From the NCBI GenBank assembly GCA_965198855.1, contig CBDAPZ010000002.1:1550001-1614000 (forward strand): 64,000 bases of DNA, written 5' to 3'. Made by a program: the position numbers and the translations under genes. Shown piece after piece: positions 8,017 through 16,070 of this stretch. This DNA is from BOG-908 sp965198855 (GTDB taxonomy: Bacteria; Pseudomonadota; Alphaproteobacteria; Acetobacterales; Acetobacteraceae). Below the pieces are notes generated by a model. The model saw nothing but the letters and a program-made list of their open reading frames with translations. It made no database searches and was not told where the DNA came from. The first letter of the stretch is position 1. Every line of letters starts with the position of its first letter.

Positions 8017-8697
8017 TCAGGAAATGCGTATGGACGCCGCTTCCGGGCCTTTTTGGCCTTGCGTGATCTGGATCATTACCTGCTGGCCTTCCGCCAGTTC
8101 CGTCAGGCCCGCGCGGCGCAGGGCGGAAGCGTGCACGAACACGTCCTTGCCGCCATCCTCCGGCGCGATGAACCCGAAGCCCTTCGCGCTATTATACCAT
8201 TTAACGGTGCCCTGCTGCTCCGGCCCTGACGCGGCAGGCGCATCGGATCCGCGACGCTGGGCGCCGCCAAACCCGCCACCACCGGTATAACCACCACCTG
8301 CAGGCGGCCGTGGCGTGCGCGGCGCGGCCGGCGCGCTGCCCGCAGTGCTTTCATCCACTTCCGTCACTTCGGTGACCTGCGGGCCCTTCTGGCCCTGGCC
8401 GATCCGCACCTTGAGTGTCGCACCGGGATTGACCGCGGTGACGCCGGTGCGCGCCAGAACGCTGGCATGCAGGAAAACGTCGCCGGTGCCTTCCGTCATC
8501 TCGACAAAACCGAAGCCTTTTTCGGCATTGAACCATTTCACGATCGCCGTGCTCTCCGGCCCGGTCGACACCGGCGCCGTCGCGGTCGGCCGTCGAGGGA
8601 AGGAGGGCGGGGTGGGCAATGGGTCCGGGAAGGAGGCAAATTCGTCGAAACCTTTTTCCGATCTCCGCCGCCGCTGCCAGTTATCCGTCTTGGCCAT
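8017..8697 (-). CDS. Two-domain cold-shock (CSD) protein
   Basis: 226 aa containing two cold-shock domains. The first, about residues 50-115, has VKWFNAEKGFGFV (RNP1) and DVFLHASVL (RNP2). The second, about 160-226, has VKWYNSAKGFGFI and DVFVHASAL. A Gly/Pro/Ala-rich linker (about 118-158) separates them and the first ~48 residues are basic and disordered. The double-CSD arrangement is common in alphaproteobacteria; these proteins bind single-stranded RNA or DNA. The 256-bp upstream gap shared with a divergent gene should contain its promoter and leader; I see no clear motif. Confidence 0.92.
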   Translation of the reverse strand: MAKTDNWQRRRRSEKGFDEFASFPDPLPTPPSFPRRPTATAPVSTGPESTAIVKWFNAEKGFGFVEMTEGTGDVFLHASVLARTGVTAVNPGATLKVRIGQGQKGPQVTEVTEVDESTAGSAPAAPRTPRPPAGGGYTGGGGFGGAQRRGSDAPAASGPEQQGTVKWYNSAKGFGFIAPEDGGKDVFVHASALRRAGLTELAEGQQVMIQITQGQKGPEAASIRIS

Positions 8698-8953
8698 GAA
8701 TTCGTCCGCATTTGTCGGTGTGCCTCAGTGACGCAGCACCTTTCATGCGCACCACTTCTGCCGGGGACACGATCATACACCGGACGCCATGTGAGGAAAG
8801 CCCCGTATTCCGCCTGTTTCGTCCATTGCCGCACCAGTTTTCACAAATCTTTGAAATTTCATCATCCATCGATCCAGTGGCACCGGGCAAAACCGCGTGC
8901 GAACGCCCTCACCGATACGGCGTTCAGCCGCCATGGCAATTGGAACAAAAAAC

Positions 8954-9247
8954 ATGAGCAGCAATCCACTCGACGACACCGACGAACATCGCCTCAGCGC
9001 GATCCGTGAGCGCGCCTACCATATGTGGGAAAAGGAAGGCCGCCCGCATGGCCGCGACGACGAATTCTGGGAGCGCGCCAGCGAGCTCGTCGGCATGGAA
9101 GAAAGCGGCAAATCGGGCCAGGTCCCCGTCGAAGCCCCCCGCGTAGAAGAAGCCGCGATCCAAGAAAACCTCGGCGAGTTCCCAGGCACGCAAGTAGACC
9201 AGGGCGAGCGCCTACAAACCCCCTCGCGCAAGGCAAAGACTAAATAA
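8954..9247 (+). CDS. DUF2934 domain protein
   Basis: 97 aa. The conserved DUF2934 motif IRERAYHMWEKEGRPHGRD sits at about residues 16-34 and is followed by FWERASELVG. The domain is short and found in many alphaproteobacterial proteins; function unknown. The C-terminal half is charged and probably disordered. Start could also be the ATG at 8933, which adds seven residues; neither has a strong Shine-Dalgarno. It is transcribed away from the cold-shock gene. Confidence 0.75.
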   Translation: MSSNPLDDTDEHRLSAIRERAYHMWEKEGRPHGRDDEFWERASELVGMEESGKSGQVPVEAPRVEEAAIQENLGEFPGTQVDQGERLQTPSRKAKTK

Positions 9248-9261
9248 TCGCGGTCCAGGGC

Positions 9262-9305
9262 ACCTCGCGCTGGCGGGGTAAGGGGCAGAGCCCTTTGCCC
9301 TGCCT
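9262..9305. repeat. GC-rich hairpin resembling R2 repeat family
   Basis: A segment ending in GGGCAGAGCCCTTTGCCC (9283-9300), with GGGCA pairing TGCCC. Its style resembles the R2 elements at 12216, 14554 and 51207, but similarity is only partial. It lies between the DUF2934 gene and the next small secreted protein. Confidence 0.4.
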
Positions 9306-9430
9306 ACGCGTGCCACAACAAGAATACCGCACTGCAATATCGAGCTTGACAGGCCACGAGAAAACACTTACATGGCTTATCATTAGCAAGGTTCACTTTC
9401 CTCCGCCTTGCGCCGAAATGGAGAAGTCGC

Positions 9431-9718
9431 GTGAAGAAGATCCTCGTTATTGCCACGATGCTTGGTCTCGCTGCCTCGCCGGCATTTGCCGCGGGTGATG
9501 CTTCCACCGCGCCGACCAGTGCGATGGCCGATGCCAAAGGCAAGATGCTCATGTCGTCCGACGGCTCGCGTCTCGCCCCTGTCTACCGTGTAGACAGCGC
9601 CGGCCCGCAGATCATCTTCGAGGGCCGCATGGTGACGGTGCCTGGCGACACGCTGAAGGTCATCAATGGCAAGCTGACCACCACCCTCACCAAGGACCAG
9701 GTGATCGATCTGCCCTGA
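9431..9718 (+). CDS. Small secreted protein of unknown function
   Basis: 95 aa. A signal peptide of about 21 residues (cleavage after AFAA) precedes a small soluble domain containing SSDGSRLAPVYRVDSAG and GRMVTVPGDTL. No family recognised with confidence; the C-terminal part resembles short beta-rich periplasmic proteins common in Acetobacteraceae. GTG start at 9431. It is followed by a good intrinsic terminator at 9743, so it looks like a stand-alone transcription unit. Confidence 0.7.
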   Translation: MKKILVIATMLGLAASPAFAAGDASTAPTSAMADAKGKMLMSSDGSRLAPVYRVDSAGPQIIFEGRMVTVPGDTLKVINGKLTTTLTKDQVIDLP

Positions 9719-9742
9719 TCCATCCGGTCAGATATGACGTTG

Positions 9743-9774
9743 AAAACGGCGCATCCCTTAGTTGCGCCGTTTTT
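9743..9774 (+). terminator. Intrinsic terminator after the 95-aa secreted protein gene
   Basis: AAAACGGCGCA (9743-9753) pairs with TGCGCCGTTTT (9763-9773), with a 9-base loop and a run of five T at 9770-9774. On the minus strand the run TTTT also follows the stem, so it may serve the convergent MarR gene too. Confidence 0.85.
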
Positions 9775-9785
9775 ATGCGTCAGGA

Positions 9786-10298
9786 TCAGGCCGCGTCGAC
9801 GGATTCCGGGGTGATGATCGGCATGTCGGACATCGTAGTCTTGGCAACCGGATCGCGCCCTTTCGAGCACATGTTGTCGGAGAGTTTGCTGAGAAGCTGG
9901 TCGAGCATATCGAGCTCTGCCTCGCTGAAATTGACGAAGGTCTCCGCTTCGTAGGCTTCGGCCGCCTTGCCCAGCTTCTCCACCACCGGCTGGGCGGCCG
10001 GCGTGAGCACCACGCTATAGGCGCGGCGGTCATGCGGGCTGTCACGCCGCTGCATCAGCCCGTCGGCGCACATCTGGTCGATCAGGCGCCCTGCCGTCAC
10101 ATCCGTCACCTGCAGCTTTTCGGCGATCTCACGCTGTGTCGCACCCGGGTGGCTCGCGACCGTCGCGATCAGCACCCATTTCGTGCGCGTCAGCCCCATC
10201 TGCTCGACACGCTCGTCGAAGCGCTGGCGCATCTGCCGCGCCAGCACCGACATCTTCATGCCGATCGCTCGTCTGAGATTTGCCGCCATGTCCGTCAT
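9786..10298 (-). CDS. MarR family transcriptional regulator
   Basis: 170 aa winged-helix regulator. The recognition-helix region reads ATQREIAEKLQVTDVTAGRLIDQM and the wing DSPHDRRAYSVVLT matches the MarR DxRxxxxxLT pattern. It lies 39 bp downstream of the thiolase on the same strand and probably controls it in response to an acyl-CoA or aromatic ligand (inference). ATG 10298 is preferred; a GTG at 10322 would add eight residues. Confidence 0.88.
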   Translation of the reverse strand: MTDMAANLRRAIGMKMSVLARQMRQRFDERVEQMGLTRTKWVLIATVASHPGATQREIAEKLQVTDVTAGRLIDQMCADGLMQRRDSPHDRRAYSVVLTPAAQPVVEKLGKAAEAYEAETFVNFSEAELDMLDQLLSKLSDNMCSKGRDPVAKTTMSDMPIITPESVDAA

Positions 10299-10337
10299 CG
10301 TCCCGCTAAGCCCAGGCGGCACCTTGCCACGTGGCGC

Positions 10338-11594
10338 TTAAACACGCTCGATGATCATGGCGGGCGCCATGCCGCCCGCAGCGCACATCGTCACCAGGCC
10401 GCGCCTGAGGTCCCGCCGCTCCAGCTCATCGAGCACCGTGCCGATCATGATGGCACCGGTCGCCCCGATCGGATGGCCGAGCGCGATCGATCCGCCATTC
10501 ACGTTGATCTTCTCACGATCGATCCGGAGGTCGCGGATGAATTTCTCCAACACCACGGCGAAAGCTTCGTTGACTTCCCAAAGATCGATATCCTCGACCT
10601 TCAGCCCCGCCTTGCGCAAAATCTTCTGTGCGGCTGGCACCGGCGCATTGAGCATCAGCGTCGGGTCATCCCCGATATTCGCCGTGGCGATCACCCGTGC
10701 GCGCGGCTTCAGCCCATGCGAGCGCGCGTAATCGGCCGAGGCCCACAGCACGGCCGCAGCACCATCGACCACGCCGGACGAATTGCCGGCATGATGCACC
10801 GCCTCGATATTCAGGCCCGGATAGCGCTGCAGGATCAGCTCTCGGAACGTCGGCCCATCCTTGCGCGAAGGCATGTCGGCGATCTGCGCGAAAGCGGGTT
10901 TCAGCCCGGCAAGATCGGCCGCCGTGGTATTCGGCCGCGGATATTCCTCATGGTCGAGCACCACATTGCCGTCATCGTCCGTGACGACAACGGTGGAGTT
11001 CTTGAAATAGCCTTCGCTGATCGCGCGTGCCGCGCGCTTCTGGCTCTCCAGCGCAAACGCGTCGAGATCCGCACGGCCGATGCGTTCGAGGGCGGCGATC
11101 GCATCGGCGCAGACGCCCTGATTCGATTGCGGATGACGTGCCGCCAGCCGTTTATTGCCGGTGCCCAGGCCCCCGGCCATCTTCACGCCGGCCGCCATCT
11201 GCGCCTGCACGGTGTGGTTCACATGCGACATCATCTCGGTGCCCCCGGCGATGATCAGATCCTCCATGCCGGACATGATCTGTGCCGCCGCCAGTGCGGA
11301 GGAGGTGATACCGCTGCCGCAGAACCGATCGAGCGTCACACCGCTTACCCTCACGTCGAAGCCGGAATCCAGCGCTGCCATGCGGCCCATGTCGCCGCCC
11401 TGCAGCCCGATCTGCGCGCTGGTGCCCCAGATCACGTCGTCAATGTCTGCCGTAGTCAGATCGTTGCGGTTCTGCAGTGCCGTCATCACGGTAGCTGCCA
11501 GATGCTGCGGGTGCATATGGGAAAGCGCGCCCTTGCCCACCTTGCCGATGCTGCGCGGCGTGCGGACGGCATCGATGATAAACGCGTCAGGCAT
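10338..11594 (-). CDS. Thiolase family acetyl-CoA acyltransferase
   Basis: 418 aa. The nucleophilic cysteine is C92 in DRFCGSG; the second active-site pair is seen as ALGHPIGATGA (His) and MCAAGGMAPAMIIER (Cys near the C-terminus). It catalyses thiolytic cleavage of 3-ketoacyl-CoA or the reverse. The sequence is of the FadA-like type rather than a PhaA biosynthetic one, suggesting beta-oxidation; nearby KstD-like and SnoaL-like genes hint at a lipid or steroid-like substrate (inference). It is probably cotranscribed with the marR gene downstream. Confidence 0.92.
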   Translation of the reverse strand: MPDAFIIDAVRTPRSIGKVGKGALSHMHPQHLAATVMTALQNRNDLTTADIDDVIWGTSAQIGLQGGDMGRMAALDSGFDVRVSGVTLDRFCGSGITSSALAAAQIMSGMEDLIIAGGTEMMSHVNHTVQAQMAAGVKMAGGLGTGNKRLAARHPQSNQGVCADAIAALERIGRADLDAFALESQKRAARAISEGYFKNSTVVVTDDDGNVVLDHEEYPRPNTTAADLAGLKPAFAQIADMPSRKDGPTFRELILQRYPGLNIEAVHHAGNSSGVVDGAAAVLWASADYARSHGLKPRARVIATANIGDDPTLMLNAPVPAAQKILRKAGLKVEDIDLWEVNEAFAVVLEKFIRDLRIDREKINVNGGSIALGHPIGATGAIMIGTVLDELERRDLRRGLVTMCAAGGMAPAMIIERV

Positions 11595-11829
11595 TTCCGC
11601 TCCCGTTTTTCTGGTTAAAGCTTATTGTTTGTGTGACCTCGGTATCATGTAACGCGATCACGCGGTATATCTAAGCCCTTGACACGGATAGCCGCACAAG
11701 AAAAGTCCCGTTCAGGTCTGTGGGTGCCTCGGTTTAAAAATACGGCGATAACGCCCTGGCGATCAGCCTGATAAACCTCTCCGCCGCGCCTTGCCTGAAG
11801 CGCAATACGAATTGAAGGAAGACAAAACA

Positions 11830-12213
11830 ATGACCAGTTACGCAACGGTTGGATCGCGCAAGATACCTGAAGCCATAGGCTTTTATGACGAACTGCTCGG
11901 CGGCATAGGCATGTCTAAGGTGTTCGATCACCCCAACGGCGGCCGCGTCTATGCCTCGCCCGATCAGCGCTGGTTTGGCGTGCTGGCACCCTATGATGGC
12001 GGCGAGGCGAGCGTCGGCAACGGCTCGATGGTCGGCTTCGTGCTGCCCACGCGCGATGCGGTAGATGCGTTCTACGCCAAGGCGCTGGCACTTGGCGCTA
12101 CCTGTGAAGGCAAGCCTGGGCTGCGTGGTCCGGAAGAGGCCGGCTTCTATTTTGCCTATCTGCGCGATCTCGATGGCAACAAGATCTGCGCCTATAAGCT
12201 TGGACAGGCCTGA
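11830..12213 (+). CDS. VOC/glyoxalase-bleomycin resistance family protein
   Basis: 127 aa, one vicinal-oxygen-chelate domain with paired beta-alpha-beta-beta-beta modules: IPEAIGFYDELLGGIGM at about residues 12-28 and AVDAFYAKALALGA at about 77-90, ending in YLRDLDGNKICAY. The last motif is the VOC signature that carries a metal-ligand position in many members. Substrate unknown. The ATG at 11830 has AAGGAAG upstream. A 235-bp gap separates it from the divergent thiolase and contains no obvious strong promoter. Confidence 0.85.
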   Translation: MTSYATVGSRKIPEAIGFYDELLGGIGMSKVFDHPNGGRVYASPDQRWFGVLAPYDGGEASVGNGSMVGFVLPTRDAVDAFYAKALALGATCEGKPGLRGPEEAGFYFAYLRDLDGNKICAYKLGQA

Positions 12214-12215
12214 CA

Positions 12216-12260
12216 AGGAAGATTGGGGGAGCCGTGCCGGTCCCCCTAAACCCCCGTCAT
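12216..12260 (+). repeat. R2 dispersed repeat, copy a
   Basis: The element starts AAGGAAGATTGGGGGAGC and continues through GTGCCGGTCCCCCTAAACC to GTCAT. GGGGGA (12225-12230) pairs with TCCCCC (12241-12246). It matches the reverse complement of 51207-51260 almost base for base. It lies between the convergent VOC and SnoaL-like genes. Confidence 0.7.
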
Positions 12261-12769
12261 TATTTGAGGCGACCTAGCACCCTGTAAGAGGGGTCGGAAT
12301 GATCTCTCCTACCGACATCGTGCTCGGCCAGCGGCACCACATCCTGCACCATGTCGAAATCGCGAATGGCCACGCGCTTGTCCAAACCCCAGCGCCCGTC
12401 ACGTCGCGACCAGTTATCGACATAGCGTGTCCACACCGTCATCTGCGTCAGGGTGTCACCTCGTTTGATCCGCAGCGCCGCGATCGCATAGGATTCGCTG
12501 CCGGCACGATCGCCTTCCAGCTCGATGATGATATTCGTCACCTGGTGTGAATGATGCAGCGTGTGCAGATGCTGCCTGCAGATCAGGTCTATCACCCCGC
12601 GGCCTTCGCCCTGATACACCGCCGCACCGTAATCGGCATATCCGCCATCATGCCAGATCGAATGGCCGAGCGGGACATCCAGCCGGTCCACCGCACGGCA
12701 ATAACGGTAGATCAGATCGATAATGGCCTGGCGGTCCGAAAGCCCTCGCAACATATCGCCGTCGTGCAT
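12260..12769 (-). CDS. SnoaL-like (NTF2 fold) protein
   Basis: 169 aa of the SnoaL_4/NTF2-like superfamily. The start LSDRQAIIDLIYRYCRAVDRLD is the typical first helix, and DDRWxLDKRV-like sequence RDGRWGLDKRVAIRDF is near residue 130. These proteins are cone-shaped small-molecule binders and include hydratases, isomerases and aromatic dioxygenase beta subunits; the reaction cannot be assigned. Divergent from the KstD-like dehydrogenase with a ~100-bp gap, so they may share a regulator and pathway. Confidence 0.8.
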   Translation of the reverse strand: MHDGDMLRGLSDRQAIIDLIYRYCRAVDRLDVPLGHSIWHDGGYADYGAAVYQGEGRGVIDLICRQHLHTLHHSHQVTNIIIELEGDRAGSESYAIAALRIKRGDTLTQMTVWTRYVDNWSRRDGRWGLDKRVAIRDFDMVQDVVPLAEHDVGRRDHSDPSYRVLGRLK

Positions 12770-12873
12770 GTTTCCTCCTTCGTTTGCCGGGAGGGTGCGA
12801 CTTCTTATGAAGCATGGTAAAGTCCTTCACGATAAAAATGCTGAACGTAAAAGCGTCAGGGGCAGGAAAAATA

Positions 12874-14553
12874 ATGAGCGGCTTTGACGAGACTTTCGAT
12901 TTCGTGGTCGCAGGCAGCGGCGGAGGTTCGATGTGTGGCGGGTTGCTGATGCGCACGCTCGGCAAGTCGGTGGTGATTCTCGAAAAGACGCAGTATGTCG
13001 GCGGCACCACCGCACGTTCCGGCGGCGTGATGTGGATCCCCAACAACCCCTTCATGAAACGTGACGGCATCGAAGACAGCTACGAGAAAGCCGCCGCCTA
13101 TCTCGAAGCCGTCGCAGGTGACCAGGAAGATGCGCCGGGCGCCACACGCGCGCGCCAGCACGCCTACCTCACCCAGGCGCCGCGCATGCTCGATTTCCTG
13201 ATCCAACAAGGCATCAAACTTAATCGCGTCGGTTACTGGCCGGATTATTACGATGAGATGCCCGGCGGATCGAAGGACGGCCGCACCGTCGTCGCCGAGT
13301 TGTTCAACACCAACGAGCTCGGCCCCTGGCGCGAAAAGCTGCAGCCCGGCTTCATCAACATGCGCGCGACGCTCGACGACCTTATGATGCTGCGCACATT
13401 CAAGCAGTCCTGGTCAGGCAAGAAACTGATGCTAAAGGTGGGTTTCGCCACCGCACTTGCCAAGATACGCGGCCAGCGCTGGGCTTCGGCCGGCCAGGCC
13501 CTGCAGGGCCGCATGCTGCAGGCAGCCCTGAAGGCCGGTATCGATCTACGCATCAACACACCGGTCACAGAGCTGATCATCGAAGATGGCGCGGTCACCG
13601 GCGTGCTCGCCCAACGCGATGGCCGACCATGGCGGGTTGGCGCGCGCCTCGGCGTGCTGATCAACGCCGGTGGCTTCTCCCACAATCAGCGCATGCGCGA
13701 TCAATACCAGCCTGGCACGTCTGTCAAATGGACCCAGGTCACCGCCGGCGACACTGGCGAAATGATCGAGGAAATGCAGAAACATGGCGCCGCCATTGGA
13801 CAGATGGACGCCATGGTCGGCTACCAGACTTCGCTGCCGCCTGGCACGGAAACGGACATGGTCAAGTCGCCGATGCAGGGCGTCACCGCGGCACCGCACG
13901 CCATCCTCGTCGATAGCAGCGGCGTACGCTACCAGAACGAAGGCGGCTCCTACATGGAGTATTGCGCCAACATGCTGGAGCGCAACAAGACCGTTCCCGC
14001 CGTGCCAAGCTGGGCGATCTTCGACACCCAGTTCCTGAAGAATTACCTGCTCAACGGCACCATGCCCGGCACCAAGAAACCGCAAGCCTGGTTCGATAGC
14101 GGCTACATGCACAAAGCCGATACGATCGCGGCCCTGGCAGCCAAGATCAATATCGACGCTGCCACCCTCAGCGCCACCGTCGCCCGCTTCAACGGCTTCG
14201 TCGCACAGAACAAGGACGAGGATTTTCACCGCGGCGACCGCGCCTACGACAACTGGCTCGGCGACCCATACCACAAACCTTCATCCACCCTCGGCACGAT
14301 CGATCAAGGCCCGTTCTACGCCCAACCCGTCGTGCCAGGCGACGTCGGCACGTATGGCGGCGTCGTCACCGACACGAACGCCCGCGTGCTGCGCGAAGAT
14401 GGCTCGATCATTCCGGGCCTTTATGCGACGGGCATCTCCACCGCTTCGGTCATGGGCCGTAAATACCCGGGCGCCGGCGCAAGCGTTGGGCCCAGCTTCG
14501 TCTGGGGCTACGTCGCGGCTAAACACGCAGCGGGTGCGGATAACATCGCCTGA
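12874..14553 (+). CDS. FAD-dependent dehydrogenase of the 3-ketosteroid Delta1-dehydrogenase type
   Basis: 559 aa. The FAD-binding dinucleotide motif VVAGSGGGSMCGG is at about residues 10-22, followed by EKTQYVGGTTARSGG, a hallmark of the fumarate reductase/KstD flavoprotein family. Near the C-terminus, KYPGAGASVGPSFVWGY keeps the Tyr-Pro-Gly-x-Gly arrangement of KstD catalytic Tyr/Gly residues. Likely reaction: 1,2-dehydrogenation of a cyclic ketone; the actual substrate may not be a steroid. ATG 12874 with AGGA upstream is preferred over ATG 12814, which would add 20 residues. Confidence 0.85.
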   Translation: MSGFDETFDFVVAGSGGGSMCGGLLMRTLGKSVVILEKTQYVGGTTARSGGVMWIPNNPFMKRDGIEDSYEKAAAYLEAVAGDQEDAPGATRARQHAYLTQAPRMLDFLIQQGIKLNRVGYWPDYYDEMPGGSKDGRTVVAELFNTNELGPWREKLQPGFINMRATLDDLMMLRTFKQSWSGKKLMLKVGFATALAKIRGQRWASAGQALQGRMLQAALKAGIDLRINTPVTELIIEDGAVTGVLAQRDGRPWRVGARLGVLINAGGFSHNQRMRDQYQPGTSVKWTQVTAGDTGEMIEEMQKHGAAIGQMDAMVGYQTSLPPGTETDMVKSPMQGVTAAPHAILVDSSGVRYQNEGGSYMEYCANMLERNKTVPAVPSWAIFDTQFLKNYLLNGTMPGTKKPQAWFDSGYMHKADTIAALAAKINIDAATLSATVARFNGFVAQNKDEDFHRGDRAYDNWLGDPYHKPSSTLGTIDQGPFYAQPVVPGDVGTYGGVVTDTNARVLREDGSIIPGLYATGISTASVMGRKYPGAGASVGPSFVWGYVAAKHAAGADNIA

Positions 14554-14706
14554 AGGAAGAAAGACGGGGGGCTTTGCCCCCTCGACCCCAACCGGGGGGA
14601 AGGCCCCCTGAACCGCCATTATTGAAGGCAAGGCAAGGAGGGGCGGAGCCGTTGGGCGCTAATGCATCACTGCATGCCCCGCCGGCAGAGCCCCTGGCCT
14701 TTTTTC
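14554..14706 (+). repeat. R2-like composite GC-rich repeat ending in a terminator-like T run
   Basis: GGGGGC-TTT-GCCCCC (14566-14580) forms a tight hairpin, followed by GGGGGGAAGGCCCCCTGAACC, whose end resembles the R2 copy at 12241. The element closes with GCCCCTGGCC followed by six T at 14700-14705, a plausible terminator for the FAD dehydrogenase gene. No gene is visible in these ~150 bp. Confidence 0.6.
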
Positions 14707-14730
14707 CTCCAACGTTGTTATTAGCAGCAC

Positions 14731-15708
14731 ATGAAACGAACTCTTCTTGCCGTCATCGCCCTCCTTTGGGCGGCCCCCGTGCAGGCCCATACCGTGGGTT
14801 TCCAGACGGTAATGGTCCCCGATCCCGGCAATCCGCCGATCCTCGTAGGCATCTGGTATCCCAGCGATGCGCCCGAAAAGCCGGAGCGTATTGCGCTGGA
14901 CACCGTGCCGGTTGCCCATGACGGTGCGATCGCCGGCCGCGATCTGAAGCTGATCATGATCTCGCACGGCACGGGAGGCGGTTTTGCCGACCATGTCGAT
15001 ACCGATATTGCGCTGGCAAAGGCCGGTTTCGTCGCAGCCGCACCGAGCCATACCGGCGACAATTGGAAGGACCGCAGCCGTGTCCTCTCGATCTGGGACC
15101 GTCCGCGTCAGTTGCATGTCGTCGCCGACTGGCTTCTGAGCGCTTGGCCGGCGCATACGCATCTCGACCAGGCGCATATCGGCGTGTTTGGCTACTCGGC
15201 CGGCGGCTTCACGGCATTGGTCGCGGCCGGCGGCAATCCGGATCTCTCGCTGGTCGACAAGCACTGCATCACCTACCCGAAGGAATTCACCTGCGCCTTG
15301 ATTACGCAATTCCAGCCGCACGGAGGGCCTTTGCCTGCAGCGCCGCCTGGCGCCTGGATCCATGATCCACGCATCGACGCCACGGTCCTTGCAGCACCTG
15401 CCTTGGGCTTTACCTTTGGCAAATCAGGTTTGTCCGGCGTGCGCATGCCCGTGCAGCTTTGGCGTGGCGAGAGCGACACCACCTTGCCACACCCTTTTTA
15501 CGCGCAAGCGATCGATGACGATCTCCCTGTGAAGCCCGAGTATCACGTCGTTCCCGGCGCCCAGCATCTCGATTTCATGTCGCCCTGTAATACCTTAAAA
15601 GCCAAGACGGTGCCTGCGATCTGCACGAGTTTGCCCGGCTTCAACCGCACGGATTTCCATGAATCTTTTAACAAATCGGTCGTCGCGTTCTTCAAAAGTC
15701 ATCCGTAG
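14731..15708 (+). CDS. Secreted alpha/beta hydrolase (dienelactone/PAF-acetylhydrolase-like)
   Basis: 325 aa. A signal peptide (about 20 residues, ending VQAH) suggests a periplasmic location. The oxyanion and nucleophile region reads LIMISHGTGGG near residue 72 and GVFGYSAGG (Ser about residue 157), followed by a late ELPV-like region and GAQHLDF with the likely catalytic His. This layout is that of dienelactone hydrolase/PAF-AH type esterases. A short hairpin ATCCGT-AGT-ACGGAT overlaps the stop codon. Preceded by the R2-like repeat. Confidence 0.82.
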   Translation: MKRTLLAVIALLWAAPVQAHTVGFQTVMVPDPGNPPILVGIWYPSDAPEKPERIALDTVPVAHDGAIAGRDLKLIMISHGTGGGFADHVDTDIALAKAGFVAAAPSHTGDNWKDRSRVLSIWDRPRQLHVVADWLLSAWPAHTHLDQAHIGVFGYSAGGFTALVAAGGNPDLSLVDKHCITYPKEFTCALITQFQPHGGPLPAAPPGAWIHDPRIDATVLAAPALGFTFGKSGLSGVRMPVQLWRGESDTTLPHPFYAQAIDDDLPVKPEYHVVPGAQHLDFMSPCNTLKAKTVPAICTSLPGFNRTDFHESFNKSVVAFFKSHP

Positions 15709-15725
15709 TACGGATCAAATGTGGG

Positions 15726-16061
15726 TTACGTACGCTGCTTGGCCGGTCCCAGAACGCGGTAGACTGCAGGGCTTGCATCGGGTGAAAGCGCATCGCTGAT
15801 CGGCATGGCATCGGTGCCGGTGCGACCAAAGAACGCTTGCATGGTGGCCGCTAGATCATCGGATTTGAAATCGTAGATCGCGAGATATTTATGGGCAGAA
15901 GCGGGGCCGGGCATTGCGTTCTCGCGCACGAAGCGCTGCGCCCTGAAGAAGCCCGGCACCTTCAGCACGTCGTCGAGATGGCGGCCTTCATACCAGGCGT
16001 TGTAGTCGTCGTCCCGTCCTTCGAGGGCATTGCTCAGCACAACAAGTTTGTATTCTTCCAC
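15726..16061 (-). CDS. DUF4286 family protein
   Basis: 111 aa ferredoxin-like-fold small protein. Family features include the start YKLVVLSNALEGRDDDYNAWY and RHLDDVLKVPGFFRAQRF, typical of DUF4286/EthD-like dimeric alpha-beta barrels. Function unknown, though relatives occur beside catabolic genes. GTG start with AGGAAAG upstream, 9 bp after the stop of the Gfo/Idh gene, so it is probably the last gene of the 22.1-15.7 kb minus-strand locus. Confidence 0.75.
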   Translation of the reverse strand: MEEYKLVVLSNALEGRDDDYNAWYEGRHLDDVLKVPGFFRAQRFVRENAMPGPASAHKYLAIYDFKSDDLAATMQAFFGRTGTDAMPISDALSPDASPAVYRVLGPAKQRT

Positions 16062-16070
16062 GATGCTTTC

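Noticed and set aside
9762..11618. 618-aa open frame antisense to MarR and thiolase
   Set aside because: Low-complexity His/Arg-rich shadow of two confidently identified genes.
11679..11707. TTGACA in the thiolase-VOC gap as a -35 box
   Set aside because: The expected -10 position reads AAAGTC, too far from TATAAT to call a promoter.
15701..15715. Hairpin ATCCGT-AGT-ACGGAT at the end of the secreted hydrolase gene as terminator
   Set aside because: Six base pairs and no T run; overlaps the stop codon.
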